From the NCBI GenBank assembly GCA_036507955.1, contig DATCIH010000007.1, positions 1 to 23,364 of the forward strand: a stretch of DNA of 23,364 bases, read 5' to 3'. This stretch comes from DATCIH01 sp036507955 (GTDB lineage Bacteria > Bacillota > Clostridia > Clostridiales > Clostridiaceae). Each line of letters begins with the position of its first letter. Positions within the stretch are counted from its first letter, which is position 1. Below are positions 14,438-22,205 of the stretch, piece by piece. The position numbers were made by a program, and so were the translations under genes. The notes beneath the pieces were generated by a model. That model did not search any database. It was not told where the DNA came from and saw only the letters and a list, made by a program, of their open reading frames with translations.

Positions 14438-14986
14438 TTATATGACTTGAGATTTTTTTAATGCAGGAACTAATTTCACTCCAACAGCATCAACTAATAA
14501 GAGTAAAATCATATCTTTTATCAAAAATGGAACAACTCCTGTCATAATACCACTTGCTATTGACATGGACTTATGTAGGTACAGATTCACAATTAAAAGT
14601 AAATATGCAACTCCTATTAAATAATCGATTATAAGGCCAATAAACAAAATAAAGTATAGACTGAAAAAGCTACTATTTTTAATGAATTCCTTACCTTTAC
14701 CAATTATATATGCAGCAAAGACAAATCCAATTATGTATCCAAAGGTAGGCTGTAACAAATAACCTATTCCTCCACCATTTGAAAAAATAGGAATACCTAT
14801 TAATCCTAAAATAACATAAACTAATTGGGATAAAGCACCCAGCCTTGAACCAAGAACTATTCCAGCAAGTGCGCAGAAGAAAAATTGCAAAGTCACTGGG
14901 ACAGTAGTAATGGGAATTTTAATAAAGGTGCCAACTATAGTTAAAGCTGCAAATATCCCAACTAATACCAAATCTCTTGTTTTCAT
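14438..14986 (-). CDS. bioY: Biotin transporter substrate-binding component BioY
   Basis: BioY is the membrane S component of the energy-coupling-factor vitamin transporters and binds biotin. The 182-aa protein is almost wholly hydrophobic with about six membrane segments. It shows family features such as KIPITTVPVTLQ near residues 23-34, GLIGIPIF, a Gly-rich loop (SNGGGIGYLLQPTFGY) and a conserved C-terminal KDM. The ECF ATPases and T component are not nearby; clostridia usually supply these from a shared ecfAAT locus. AGGAAAGG precedes the ATG. A TATAAT box and two direct repeats upstream (15033-15058) may mediate control by biotin. Confidence 0.93.
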   Translation of the reverse strand: MKTRDLVLVGIFAALTIVGTFIKIPITTVPVTLQFFFCALAGIVLGSRLGALSQLVYVILGLIGIPIFSNGGGIGYLLQPTFGYIIGFVFAAYIIGKGKEFIKNSSFFSLYFILFIGLIIDYLIGVAYLLLIVNLYLHKSMSIASGIMTGVVPFLIKDMILLLLVDAVGVKLVPALKKSQVI

Positions 14987-15014
14987 AAACCAATTCCTTT
15001 CCTAAAGAATAATC

Positions 15015-15058
15015 ATTATATTACAACAAAAATGTAAAATTGTCTACATGTTAAATTG
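15015..15058 (-). promoter_or_regulatory. bioY promoter region with direct repeats (candidate operator)
   Basis: On the minus strand TATAAT (15020-15015) is a good -10. Just upstream, CAATTTAACA (15058-15049) and CAATTTTACA (15042-15033) form direct repeats 16 bases apart across the -35 region. BirA is the usual biotin repressor, but its sites are inverted repeats, so this assignment is uncertain. Confidence 0.35.
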
Positions 15059-15078
15059 CGCCTTTGTTGATAGACGCA

Positions 15079-15114
15079 CTATAAGACTATCCAATAATAT
15101 GAATAGTCTTATAG
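15079..15114 (-). terminator. Terminator-like hairpin after carB
   Basis: A perfect 12-bp stem CTATAAGACTAT/ATAGTCTTATAG with a 12-base loop lies seven bases after the carB stop. No T-run follows on the minus strand, so readthrough toward bioY is possible. Confidence 0.5.
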
Positions 15115-15120
15115 AAACAT

Positions 15121-18100
15121 TTAATTTAGATAAAAGTCAATTGGATTGTACTGAATACTAACCTTGCTTACCTTTACATCTATAGCTTTAATAAAAGCCT
15201 TAGCAGTATCTATACAAGTAAACACAGGGACTCTATGTTCCGCAGCTTTTCTTCTTAGTATAAACCCATCTGTTCCATTGATATTTCCTTTAGTTGGAGT
15301 ATTTAGTATCAAAGTTACCTCACCCTTAGCTATAAGCTTCTTTATACAATCTAAGCCTATAATAGTGCAGCTTACGCCTCTTTCTTTTAAATAAGCTCCT
15401 GTCTCTTCTGAGGCTATTATATTAAATCCACGGTTTTCATATTCTAAAACAATTTCGAGTCCTTCCTTAAAATCTACCTTCTTTAAAGCTACATATAAAA
15501 CTCCCTCTGTTGGAACATCGATGCCTGAAGCAAAGAAACCTTTGTATATAGCAATGTTCAAGTCTCTATCTACTCCCAGTACCTCTCCAGTAGATTTCAT
15601 TTCAGGGCCTAAATAAATGTCCACATCAGCTAGCTTTTCATTTGAAAATACTGGGACCTTAACAGCGTATAGCTTTTTATTTTCTAGTAGACCCGTTCCA
15701 TATCCAAGGTCCTTTAGCTTATTTCCTAACATTAAATTTACAGCTATATTAACCATTGGAATTCCAGTTACCTTACTAAGTATAGGTACTGTCCTGGATG
15801 CTCTTGGATTAACCTCGATTACATATATATCCTTACCATCATAGGCATATTGTATGTTGATTAAGCCACAAGTTTTAAGTCCTACTGCGATCTTTTTTGT
15901 TGATTCTACTAATTGTTTAACTGTTTCAGGATTTAAGGATACGTACGGATATATTGTAATACTATCTCCCGAATGTACTCCCGTTCTTTCCACATGCTCC
16001 ATTATCCCTGGAATAAGTATATCCTCCCCATCACAGATAGCATCTACCTCAATCTCTGTTCCCTTTACATACTTATCCATAAGTATTGGGTACTCACTAG
16101 ATAAATTCACAGCTTCGTCCATATATCTAGTCAATGTTTCATCGTCATAAACTACCTGCATTGCCCTTCCACCTATAACATAAGATGGTCTTACAATAAC
16201 AGGATATTGTAGCTTAGGTGCCATTTCTAAGGCTTCCTCCGTGGTGGTAACTGCCACCCCATTTGGAGTCAGTATATCTAGTTCCTTAAGAAAATGTCTA
16301 AATTTATCCCTATCCTCTGCAAGATCAATGGATTTATGTGAGGTTCCAAGTATTTTAACTCCTCTTTTATGAAGCTTTTCTGCTAAGTTAATAGAAGTCT
16401 GCCCTCCAAATTGTACGATAACCCCTTCTGGTTTTTCTTCCCTTATAACATTCATGACATCATCAATATATAAGGATTCAAAATACAGTTTATCTGCGGT
16501 ATCAAAATCTGTACTAACAGTTTCAGGATTATTATTAATGATAATAGACTCATAGCCTGCATCATTAATTGCCCATACTCCATGGACGCAGCTATAATCA
16601 AATTCAATTCCCTGACCAATCCTAATAGGTCCTGAGCCTATAACTATTATTTTTTTTCTATCTGATATAATGTTTTCATCTTCTTTTTCATAACAGGAAT
16701 AATAATAAGGTGTACTGGACTCAAACTCTCCTCCACAGGTATCAACCATCTTATAAACAGGATAAACTCCACTGTTTTCTCTCATAGTATGGAGTTCCTC
16801 TTCTTCAATTTTTGATAACTTACAAATTTCCCTATCTGTAAAACCCATAGCCTGAGCTTTTATCATTTTAGCTTCATCTATTCCGTCAACAAGGCTTTTT
16901 TCCATGTCAATGATGCTACTAATGCCATTTAAAAACCATAAATCTATTTTAGTAAGAGCATTTATATCTTTCAAACTAACTCCCCGTCTAATAAGCTCCG
17001 CTATTACAAACAATCTTTCATCATCCTGATTAGCTAGCTTTTCATATAGATCCTTAAGCTCCATATCACTAATTTCAGGTACCCATAAGCCTGTAACCCT
17101 TCCCTCCAGTGAAATTACTGCTTTCAAAAGAGCGGACTCGAAAGTTCTATCGATAGCCATAACCTCTCCTGTAGCCTTCATCTGTGTACCGAGTCTTCTT
17201 TCAGCTTTGTTAAATTTATCAAAGGGCCACTTTGGTATCTTTACAACTATATAATCTAAGGTTGGTTCAAAACAAGCACTAGAATTTTCAGTTACATAAT
17301 TTTTTAATTCATCTAAGCTATAGCCAATGGCAATCTTTGCTGCAATTTTTGCTATAGGGTATCCTGCTGCTTTAGATGCAAGGGCACTAGATCGGCTAAC
17401 CCTAGGATTAACTTCTATAACAACATAATTGTTACTTTCAGGATCAAGGGCAAACTGAACATTACACCCTCCCTCAATTTTAAGGCTTCGTATAATGTCA
17501 ATTGAAGCTTTTCTGAGCATTTGATATTCCTTATCTCGAAGTGTTTGTGAAGGAGCTACCACTATACTATCTCCTGTATGTATACCTACTGGGTCTAAAT
17601 TTTCCATATTACAAATAATTATGCAATTATCTTTCTTATCTCTCATAACCTCATATTCTATTTCTTTCCAGCCAGCAACACTCTGTTCAAGAAGAATCTG
17701 CCCAATTGGACTCATTTCAATTCCTCTTTCACATATTTCTACCAAATCTTCCATAGCTTCAACTATGCCACCGCCGGTGCCACCTAAGGTATAGGCAGGT
17801 CGGATTATCACAGGAAGACCATATTTATTTACAAATTCTAAACATTCCTTAATTCCCGTTGCTATTATACTTTTAGCAATTGGCTGATTTATCTCAAGCA
17901 TTAACTCTTTAAAAGCTTCTCTATCCTCAGCTTTTTTAATTGCTTCACTGTTTGTGCCTACAAGCTTGCAATTATATTTGCTTAGTATACCCTGTTCATG
18001 AAGTTCCATAGCAAGATTGAGTGCAGTCTGGCCTCCAAACCCTGCCAGTATTCCATCTGGTCTTTCTTTTTCTATTATTGCAGTTATACATTCAAGCTTT

Positions 18101-18306
18101 AAGGGCTCAATATATACCTTATCTGCAATATTCAAATCTGTCATTATAGTTGCAGGATTACTATTAATAAGTATAGTTTCAATACCTTCTTCTTTTATTG
18201 CTTTGCAAGCTTGAGTACCAGAATAATCAAATTCTGCAGCTTGCCCAATTATTATTGGACCAGATCCTATTATTAATATTTTTTTTAGACTTCTATCTAA
18301 TGGCAT
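15121..18306 (-). CDS. carB: Carbamoyl-phosphate synthase large subunit
   Basis: The synthetase subunit makes carbamoyl phosphate from bicarbonate, ATP and ammonia delivered by CarA. It feeds both pyrimidine and arginine synthesis. The 1061-aa protein has the expected duplicated ATP-grasp halves: the first about 1-550 with ILIIGSGPIIIGQAAEFDYSG, the second with IIVIGSGPIRIGQGIEFDYS. Metal and ATP-binding segments VIEVNPRVSRSSALASKAAG and VIEVNPRASRTVPILSK are present. A C-terminal MGS-like allosteric domain follows (about 930-1061, with LILNTP). GAGGGGG precedes the ATG, and the ATG overlaps the carA stop by one base (TAATG). Confidence 0.98.
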   Translation of the reverse strand: MPLDRSLKKILIIGSGPIIIGQAAEFDYSGTQACKAIKEEGIETILINSNPATIMTDLNIADKVYIEPLKLECITAIIEKERPDGILAGFGGQTALNLAMELHEQGILSKYNCKLVGTNSEAIKKAEDREAFKELMLEINQPIAKSIIATGIKECLEFVNKYGLPVIIRPAYTLGGTGGGIVEAMEDLVEICERGIEMSPIGQILLEQSVAGWKEIEYEVMRDKKDNCIIICNMENLDPVGIHTGDSIVVAPSQTLRDKEYQMLRKASIDIIRSLKIEGGCNVQFALDPESNNYVVIEVNPRVSRSSALASKAAGYPIAKIAAKIAIGYSLDELKNYVTENSSACFEPTLDYIVVKIPKWPFDKFNKAERRLGTQMKATGEVMAIDRTFESALLKAVISLEGRVTGLWVPEISDMELKDLYEKLANQDDERLFVIAELIRRGVSLKDINALTKIDLWFLNGISSIIDMEKSLVDGIDEAKMIKAQAMGFTDREICKLSKIEEEELHTMRENSGVYPVYKMVDTCGGEFESSTPYYYSCYEKEDENIISDRKKIIVIGSGPIRIGQGIEFDYSCVHGVWAINDAGYESIIINNNPETVSTDFDTADKLYFESLYIDDVMNVIREEKPEGVIVQFGGQTSINLAEKLHKRGVKILGTSHKSIDLAEDRDKFRHFLKELDILTPNGVAVTTTEEALEMAPKLQYPVIVRPSYVIGGRAMQVVYDDETLTRYMDEAVNLSSEYPILMDKYVKGTEIEVDAICDGEDILIPGIMEHVERTGVHSGDSITIYPYVSLNPETVKQLVESTKKIAVGLKTCGLINIQYAYDGKDIYVIEVNPRASRTVPILSKVTGIPMVNIAVNLMLGNKLKDLGYGTGLLENKKLYAVKVPVFSNEKLADVDIYLGPEMKSTGEVLGVDRDLNIAIYKGFFASGIDVPTEGVLYVALKKVDFKEGLEIVLEYENRGFNIIASEETGAYLKERGVSCTIIGLDCIKKLIAKGEVTLILNTPTKGNINGTDGFILRRKAAEHRVPVFTCIDTAKAFIKAIDVKVSKVSIQYNPIDFYLN

Positions 18307-19382
18307 TAATTTTTCCCCCTCAAGTCCATATTTGCTATGAATTTATCAAAGAGATAAGCTGTATCTATAGGACCTGGACAGCCCTCTGGGTGAAACTGCA
18401 CTGAAAATACAGGAAGTTTTTCATGTCTCATTCCCTCTACAGTGTCATCGTTAAGATTTATATGGGTTATTATCATTCCACTATTTTTCATGCTTTCACT
18501 ATCCACTGCAAAACCATGGTTTTGTGAGGTAATATAGGCTCGATCAAGATCAATATCATAAACCCCATGGTTCCCTCCTCTATGGCCAAATTTCATCTTA
18601 TAAGTATTTCCACCTAGTGCTAGACACAATATTTGATGCCCAAGACATATTCCAAAGGTAGGAAACTTTTTTATAATTTGCTTAGTAGTCGCTATGGTTT
18701 CTAAGCTAAGCTTAGGGTCTCCCGGACCATTACTTAGTAATATTCCTTCTGGATTAAGTTCCAATATTTCTTCATAGCTTACATTATAAGGAAGGATTGT
18801 TATATCACAATCTCTTTCCTTGAGGTTTCTAATAATATTTGCCTTAACCCCAAGATCAATTAAGGCTACCCTATGACCAAAACCAGGAATGCTAATCTTC
18901 TTTTTAGTGCTAACTTCCTCCATGAAATTGAATTTATATTCAGTATTAAGCATAATACTTTTTAATTTTTCAACGCAAAATTCCTCATTTGATATGACAC
19001 ACTTCATGGCTCCAGCACTTCTAATCTTTTTTGTTATGCTTCTTGTATCCACATCGTATATTCCTACAACCTTCATATCATAAAGCATATCTTGGATGCT
19101 TTCTTCACTCTTATAATTTGAAGGATTATTACATATACTTTTTACTATAAACCCTCTAGCATATAACTTTTCAGATTCATTTTCTTCTCTATTTACTCCA
19201 TAGTTGCCTATAAGCGGATATGTCATAGTAACCACTTGACCTGCGTAGGAGGGATCCGTTAACACTTCCTGATAACCAGTCATACATGTATTGAAAACGA
19301 GCTCCCCTATAGAGGTTCCTGTTTTTCCAAAGCCCTTTCCTATATAAATTGTCCCATCCTCAAGATATAAAATTCCTTTCAT
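18306..19382 (-). CDS. carA: Carbamoyl-phosphate synthase small (glutaminase) subunit
   Basis: CarA hydrolyses glutamine and passes ammonia to CarB. The ATG at 19382 (358 aa) is chosen because GGAGGT lies six to eight bases upstream and the product then begins KGILYLEDGTIYIGKGFG, the family N-terminus. An in-frame hydrophobic extension up to 19478 has no ribosome binding site and is rejected. The N-terminal CPSase domain is followed by a class I glutamine amidotransferase domain with nucleophile Cys246 in GICLGHQ, and His331 and Glu333 in QFHPEG. It is coupled to carB by TAATG. Upstream lie its own promoter and the PyrR-type attenuator at 19589-19704. Confidence 0.97.
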   Translation of the reverse strand: MKGILYLEDGTIYIGKGFGKTGTSIGELVFNTCMTGYQEVLTDPSYAGQVVTMTYPLIGNYGVNREENESEKLYARGFIVKSICNNPSNYKSEESIQDMLYDMKVVGIYDVDTRSITKKIRSAGAMKCVISNEEFCVEKLKSIMLNTEYKFNFMEEVSTKKKISIPGFGHRVALIDLGVKANIIRNLKERDCDITILPYNVSYEEILELNPEGILLSNGPGDPKLSLETIATTKQIIKKFPTFGICLGHQILCLALGGNTYKMKFGHRGGNHGVYDIDLDRAYITSQNHGFAVDSESMKNSGMIITHINLNDDTVEGMRHEKLPVFSVQFHPEGCPGPIDTAYLFDKFIANMDLRGKN

Positions 19383-19415
19383 ATAATGACCTCCAATTAT
19401 GATTTTAAAAATAAC

Positions 19416-19429
19416 ATTTATACATAACA
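19416..19429 (-). repeat. Leader copy of a 14-bp direct repeat upstream of carA
   Basis: TGTTATGTATAAAT on the minus strand occurs here in the carA leader and again, identically, at 19535-19522 over the promoter. It could be a paired operator. ArgR sites are AT-rich with similar TATGTATAAAT-like halves, but I cannot confirm the match. Confidence 0.5.
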
Positions 19430-19521
19430 AGTTTATGTTAAATATCAAAAATGATATTATGGTCTCATTCATAAACAATATAAGGCTTTTAAAAATTTAT
19501 ACTTATGCACTATTTGCTTAT

Positions 19522-19535
19522 ATTTATACATAACA
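19522..19535 (-). promoter_or_regulatory. Promoter copy of the 14-bp direct repeat (candidate carAB operator)
   Basis: Identical to 19429-19416 and overlapping the end of the -10 and the expected start of transcription of carA. The spacing between the two copies is 106 bases. Confidence 0.45.
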
Positions 19536-19561
19536 TTATCATAGTTGATTTTATCTGTCAA
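19533..19561 (-). promoter_or_regulatory. Internal promoter of carAB
   Basis: On the minus strand TTGACA (19561-19556), 17 bases and TAATGT (19538-19533) form a likely sigma-A promoter. It is placed downstream of the attenuator terminator, so carAB can be transcribed when readthrough from pyrD is blocked. The leader to the ATG is about 145 bases with no other gene. It holds a 7-bp hairpin at 19441-19458. Confidence 0.6.
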
Positions 19562-19588
19562 CCTTTATATACCATACTTTTTCCACTT

Positions 19589-19633
19589 AAAAATAGGAAA
19601 ACACCTTCCACATATGGCGAAAGATGTTTTCCT
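19589..19633 (-). terminator. Attenuator terminator between pyrD and carA
   Basis: On the minus strand AGGAAAACATCTT pairs with AAGGTGTTTTCCT (13 bp with one U-G, plus strand 19621-19633 and 19595-19607). It is followed by ATTTTT. Its 5' arm can instead pair with the upstream AAGGATGTTT, forming an antiterminator. Confidence 0.8.
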
Positions 19634-19674
19634 TTAGGTTTGTCCTAATAGGTAAGTTTCCAAATTTTAAACAT

Positions 19675-19704
19675 CCTTTTAGCCTCTCAGTGCTACTTTA
19701 AAGG
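19675..19704 (-). promoter_or_regulatory. PyrR-binding loop (anti-antiterminator) of a pyr attenuator
   Basis: On the minus strand CCTTT-AAAG-TAGC-ACTGAGAG-GCTA-AAAGG folds as a lower stem (CCTTT/AAAGG), a purine-rich 5' bulge, an upper stem (TAGC/GCTA) and a loop carrying GAGAG. The segment AGCACTGAGAGGCT matches the PyrR-binding consensus ARUCCNGNGAGGYU at 12 of 14 positions, as I recall it. The 3' strand overlaps the antiterminator AAGGATGTTT (19678-19669), which pairs over 10 bases (one G-U) with 19629-19620 in the terminator. PyrR bound to UMP would favour termination before carAB. It begins six bases after the pyrD stop. Confidence 0.75.
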
Positions 19705-19709
19705 GTTAT

Positions 19710-20606
19710 TTATATTATTCCTTTAATTTCTTCAATACTATTAATTCCTTCCTTACCCATAAACCTTTCTAAACCATCTATAATATCAAGGCATATATCT
19801 GGTTTCATAAAATTAGCCGTTCCAACTTGAATGGCAGAAGCCCCCGCCATAATGAACTCCACTGCATCCTCATAGGAAGTTATACCTCCCATACCAATAA
19901 CAGGGATAGTTACTGCCTTGGACACCTCATAAACCATTCTTAAGGCAATTGGCTTAACTGCAGGGCCAGATAAGCCTGCAAAAATATTATTAAAATATGG
20001 CTTTCTTCTTTTTATATCTATAGCCATACCCTTGAGAGTATTAATAAGTGATACTCCATCGCAGCCAGCCTTAGCACAGCTCATGGCCATAGCTACAATA
20101 TCCTCAGCATTTGGAGATAACTTAACTATTAAAGGCTTACTAGTCACAGCTCTAACTTCTTTTACAATCTCATAGGCAACTGAGGCTTTAATACCAAAGG
20201 CCATACCACCGGATTTAACATTAGGACAGGATATATTAAGTTCAATCATATCTATATCTGTTTTATTAAGCCTAGCAGCACCCTTTATGTAATCTTCAAT
20301 AGTACCACCACCTAAATTAGCTAATATTACACAATTTAGTTTCCTCATCTTAGGTAGCTCATCTTTTATAAAGCCTTCAACTCCAGGATTTTGTAATCCT
20401 ACACTGTTTAACATACCCCCTTTAGTTTCAAATACTCTAATTCCATCATTTCCTTCCCTAGGCTCCAGCGTAAGTCCCTTTGAAGAAATTCCTCCAAGCT
20501 TTGATACATCATAAATTGCATTGTATTCCTCACCAAAACCAAAGGTACCTGAAGCGGCAATCACAGGATTTTTAAAAGAAATTCCACATATATTAATATC
20601 TAACAT
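19710..20606 (-). CDS. pyrD: Dihydroorotate dehydrogenase, class 1B catalytic subunit
   Basis: PyrD oxidises dihydroorotate to orotate with FMN. In class 1B enzymes it works as a heterotetramer with PyrK, which passes electrons to NAD. The 298-aa protein has a TIM-barrel signature with NPVIAASGTFGFG near the N-terminus. The catalytic base Cys127 lies in ELNISCPNVKSGG, where Cys rather than Ser marks class 1. The FMN phosphate-binding GMGGI and the AGASAIQVGT region are also present. The ATG directly follows the pyrK stop (TAAATG), and GGAGGAG lies within the end of pyrK. A PyrR-type attenuator follows. Confidence 0.97.
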   Translation of the reverse strand: MLDINICGISFKNPVIAASGTFGFGEEYNAIYDVSKLGGISSKGLTLEPREGNDGIRVFETKGGMLNSVGLQNPGVEGFIKDELPKMRKLNCVILANLGGGTIEDYIKGAARLNKTDIDMIELNISCPNVKSGGMAFGIKASVAYEIVKEVRAVTSKPLIVKLSPNAEDIVAMAMSCAKAGCDGVSLINTLKGMAIDIKRRKPYFNNIFAGLSGPAVKPIALRMVYEVSKAVTIPVIGMGGITSYEDAVEFIMAGASAIQVGTANFMKPDICLDIIDGLERFMGKEGINSIEEIKGII

Positions 20607-21332
20607 TTATATAAGCTCCTCCCCTCTAAAAACTGGGCCATCCTTACAGCTTTTTTTGTTTCCATTTATTGTCTTGCAAGTACATACTAAGCAAGCACCT
20701 ATACCACAGGCCATGTGTTTTTCTGTGGAGACCAAAATAGGTACGCGAGCTTCCTTACACTTATTTAATAATACTTTCATCATAGCTTCCGGTCCACAGC
20801 ATAAAACAAGGTCGTATTTTTCTGGTTTTATTAAATCAGTTATATACCCCTTGTAGCCCACACTGCCACTTTCTGTTGATGTGAAAATATTATCCGAATA
20901 TTTTTCTAAACCATCTAAGGCAAAGGTCTTGTCCCTAAAGCCTACATATAAATCAATATAGTTAGCTTTTATCATTCCTATTAAATGGGCCATTGGAGCT
21001 ATACCTATACCCCCTGCTACAATAGCAATTTTGCCTTGGATATCTGATAATGGGAATCCATTTCCTAAGGCTCCTAAGAGCTCAATCTCCTCCCCTACTT
21101 TAACCCTAGCAATAAGCTTAGTACCCCTTCCTACTATTTGATAAAGAAAACTTAGAGAATCTTCCCCTATTTTATATACACTTATAGGTCTGCTTAGAAC
21201 AGGTTCTTCTCCCCATGCTCTTAACATGAAAAATTGTCCGGGTATTACCTGAAACTTTCCTTGCACTTCAATTACAAATATATCTTTTTCTATTTCTTTA
21301 TTTGATTTAACTTTGCATCTTTTATATTCCAT
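20607..21332 (-). CDS. pyrK: Dihydroorotate dehydrogenase B, electron transfer subunit
   Basis: PyrK carries FAD and a 2Fe-2S cluster and couples PyrD to NAD. The 241-aa protein has a ferredoxin-reductase-like N-terminal domain with the FAD motif RPIS (48-51). A nucleotide-binding GGIGIAPM follows, then a C-terminal cluster domain with Cys209, Cys214, Cys217 and Cys229 (C-x4-C-x2-C-x11-C). AGAGGTGAGTC precedes the ATG. It begins three bases after the pyrF stop and abuts pyrD, so the three genes form a tight operon. Its presence shows that the PyrD here is class 1B. Confidence 0.97.
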   Translation of the reverse strand: MEYKRCKVKSNKEIEKDIFVIEVQGKFQVIPGQFFMLRAWGEEPVLSRPISVYKIGEDSLSFLYQIVGRGTKLIARVKVGEEIELLGALGNGFPLSDIQGKIAIVAGGIGIAPMAHLIGMIKANYIDLYVGFRDKTFALDGLEKYSDNIFTSTESGSVGYKGYITDLIKPEKYDLVLCCGPEAMMKVLLNKCKEARVPILVSTEKHMACGIGACLVCTCKTINGNKKSCKDGPVFRGEELI

Positions 21333-21335
21333 GAC

Positions 21336-22205
21336 TCACCTCTGTTTTATAGCTTCTCTTATATCTTCTCTCATTCTTAAGGCTTCTTCTCTGGCCCACA
21401 AATCAAATTTAAGCTCCCCTGCCTCAATTTTTTTATAAGCAAGAAGTATCCCTCTTGATGAGTTTACTACTCCACCATTACCATCTTTTAGATATAGCGC
21501 CACATCCTTTGCCTTTCCGCCTTGTGCGCCATAGCCTGGAATAAGCAAGAAAGTAGAAGCTAATTCTTCTCTTAGCTCTATAGCTTCCTCCACATGAGTA
21601 CAGCCTGCCACCGCACCAATCGAACTATAACCACAACTACCTAAATAATTTTTTCCTATAAAGTTTATTTTTTCTCCTACCTTGTTATATACCTTTCTAC
21701 CATCTTTGCAGTCTAAATATTGAATATCTTCTGCTCCTTTGTTTGAGGTTCTCATAAGAAGAAAAACGCCTTTTTCTTCATTTTTAATATAGGGTAGGTA
21801 GGGCTCTAGTCCATCTAAACCCATATATGGATTTAATGTTATAAAATCACTTTCAAAGTCTCCACTAAAATGTGCTTTTGCATACATTTTTGCAGTATCT
21901 GCAATATCCCCTCTTTTTATATCAGCTATAGAAATTGAACCACAGGACTTAATGTACTTTAATGTGTTTTTATATGCTAAAAGGCCTTCTAACCCTAAAG
22001 CTTCATAGTAAGCAATCTGGACTTTGAAGCAGCCAACTACATCTGATGTGGCATCTATTATTTTTTTATTGAAGTTAAACAGACACGCTCCTATACTTTC
22101 ATATTTATTTAAGAAATACTCAGGTATATAACTAACCGCGGTATCAAGGCCTAGACAAACAACACCCTTTTTATTGACATCCTCATAGAGCCTATCTATT
22201 ATCAT
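21336..22205 (-). CDS. pyrF: Orotidine-5'-phosphate decarboxylase (type 2)
   Basis: PyrF decarboxylates OMP to UMP, the last step of de novo pyrimidine synthesis. The 289-aa length and the catalytic segment IADIKRGDIADTAKMYA, with Lys97 and Asp100, are those of the longer PyrF subfamily 2 found in clostridia and actinobacteria. The phosphate-binding end has PGYGAQGG and a late VNSSRGI. The ATG lies 14 bases inside pyrC, with AGGAAGG six bases upstream, so translation is coupled to pyrC. Confidence 0.95.
   Translation of the reverse strand: MIIDRLYEDVNKKGVVCLGLDTAVSYIPEYFLNKYESIGACLFNFNKKIIDATSDVVGCFKVQIAYYEALGLEGLLAYKNTLKYIKSCGSISIADIKRGDIADTAKMYAKAHFSGDFESDFITLNPYMGLDGLEPYLPYIKNEEKGVFLLMRTSNKGAEDIQYLDCKDGRKVYNKVGEKINFIGKNYLGSCGYSSIGAVAGCTHVEEAIELREELASTFLLIPGYGAQGGKAKDVALYLKDGNGGVVNSSRGILLAYKKIEAGELKFDLWAREEALRMREDIREAIKQR

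Noticed and set aside
19383..19478. N-terminal extension of CarA by 32 hydrophobic residues
   Set aside because: It has no ribosome binding site and is absent from the family as I know it, whereas the ATG at 19382 has a good GGAGGT site and the usual N-terminus.
19383..19530. T-box or riboswitch in the carA leader
   Set aside because: No T-box consensus, specifier loop or conserved riboswitch core was seen; only a 7-bp hairpin and the 14-mer repeat are evident.
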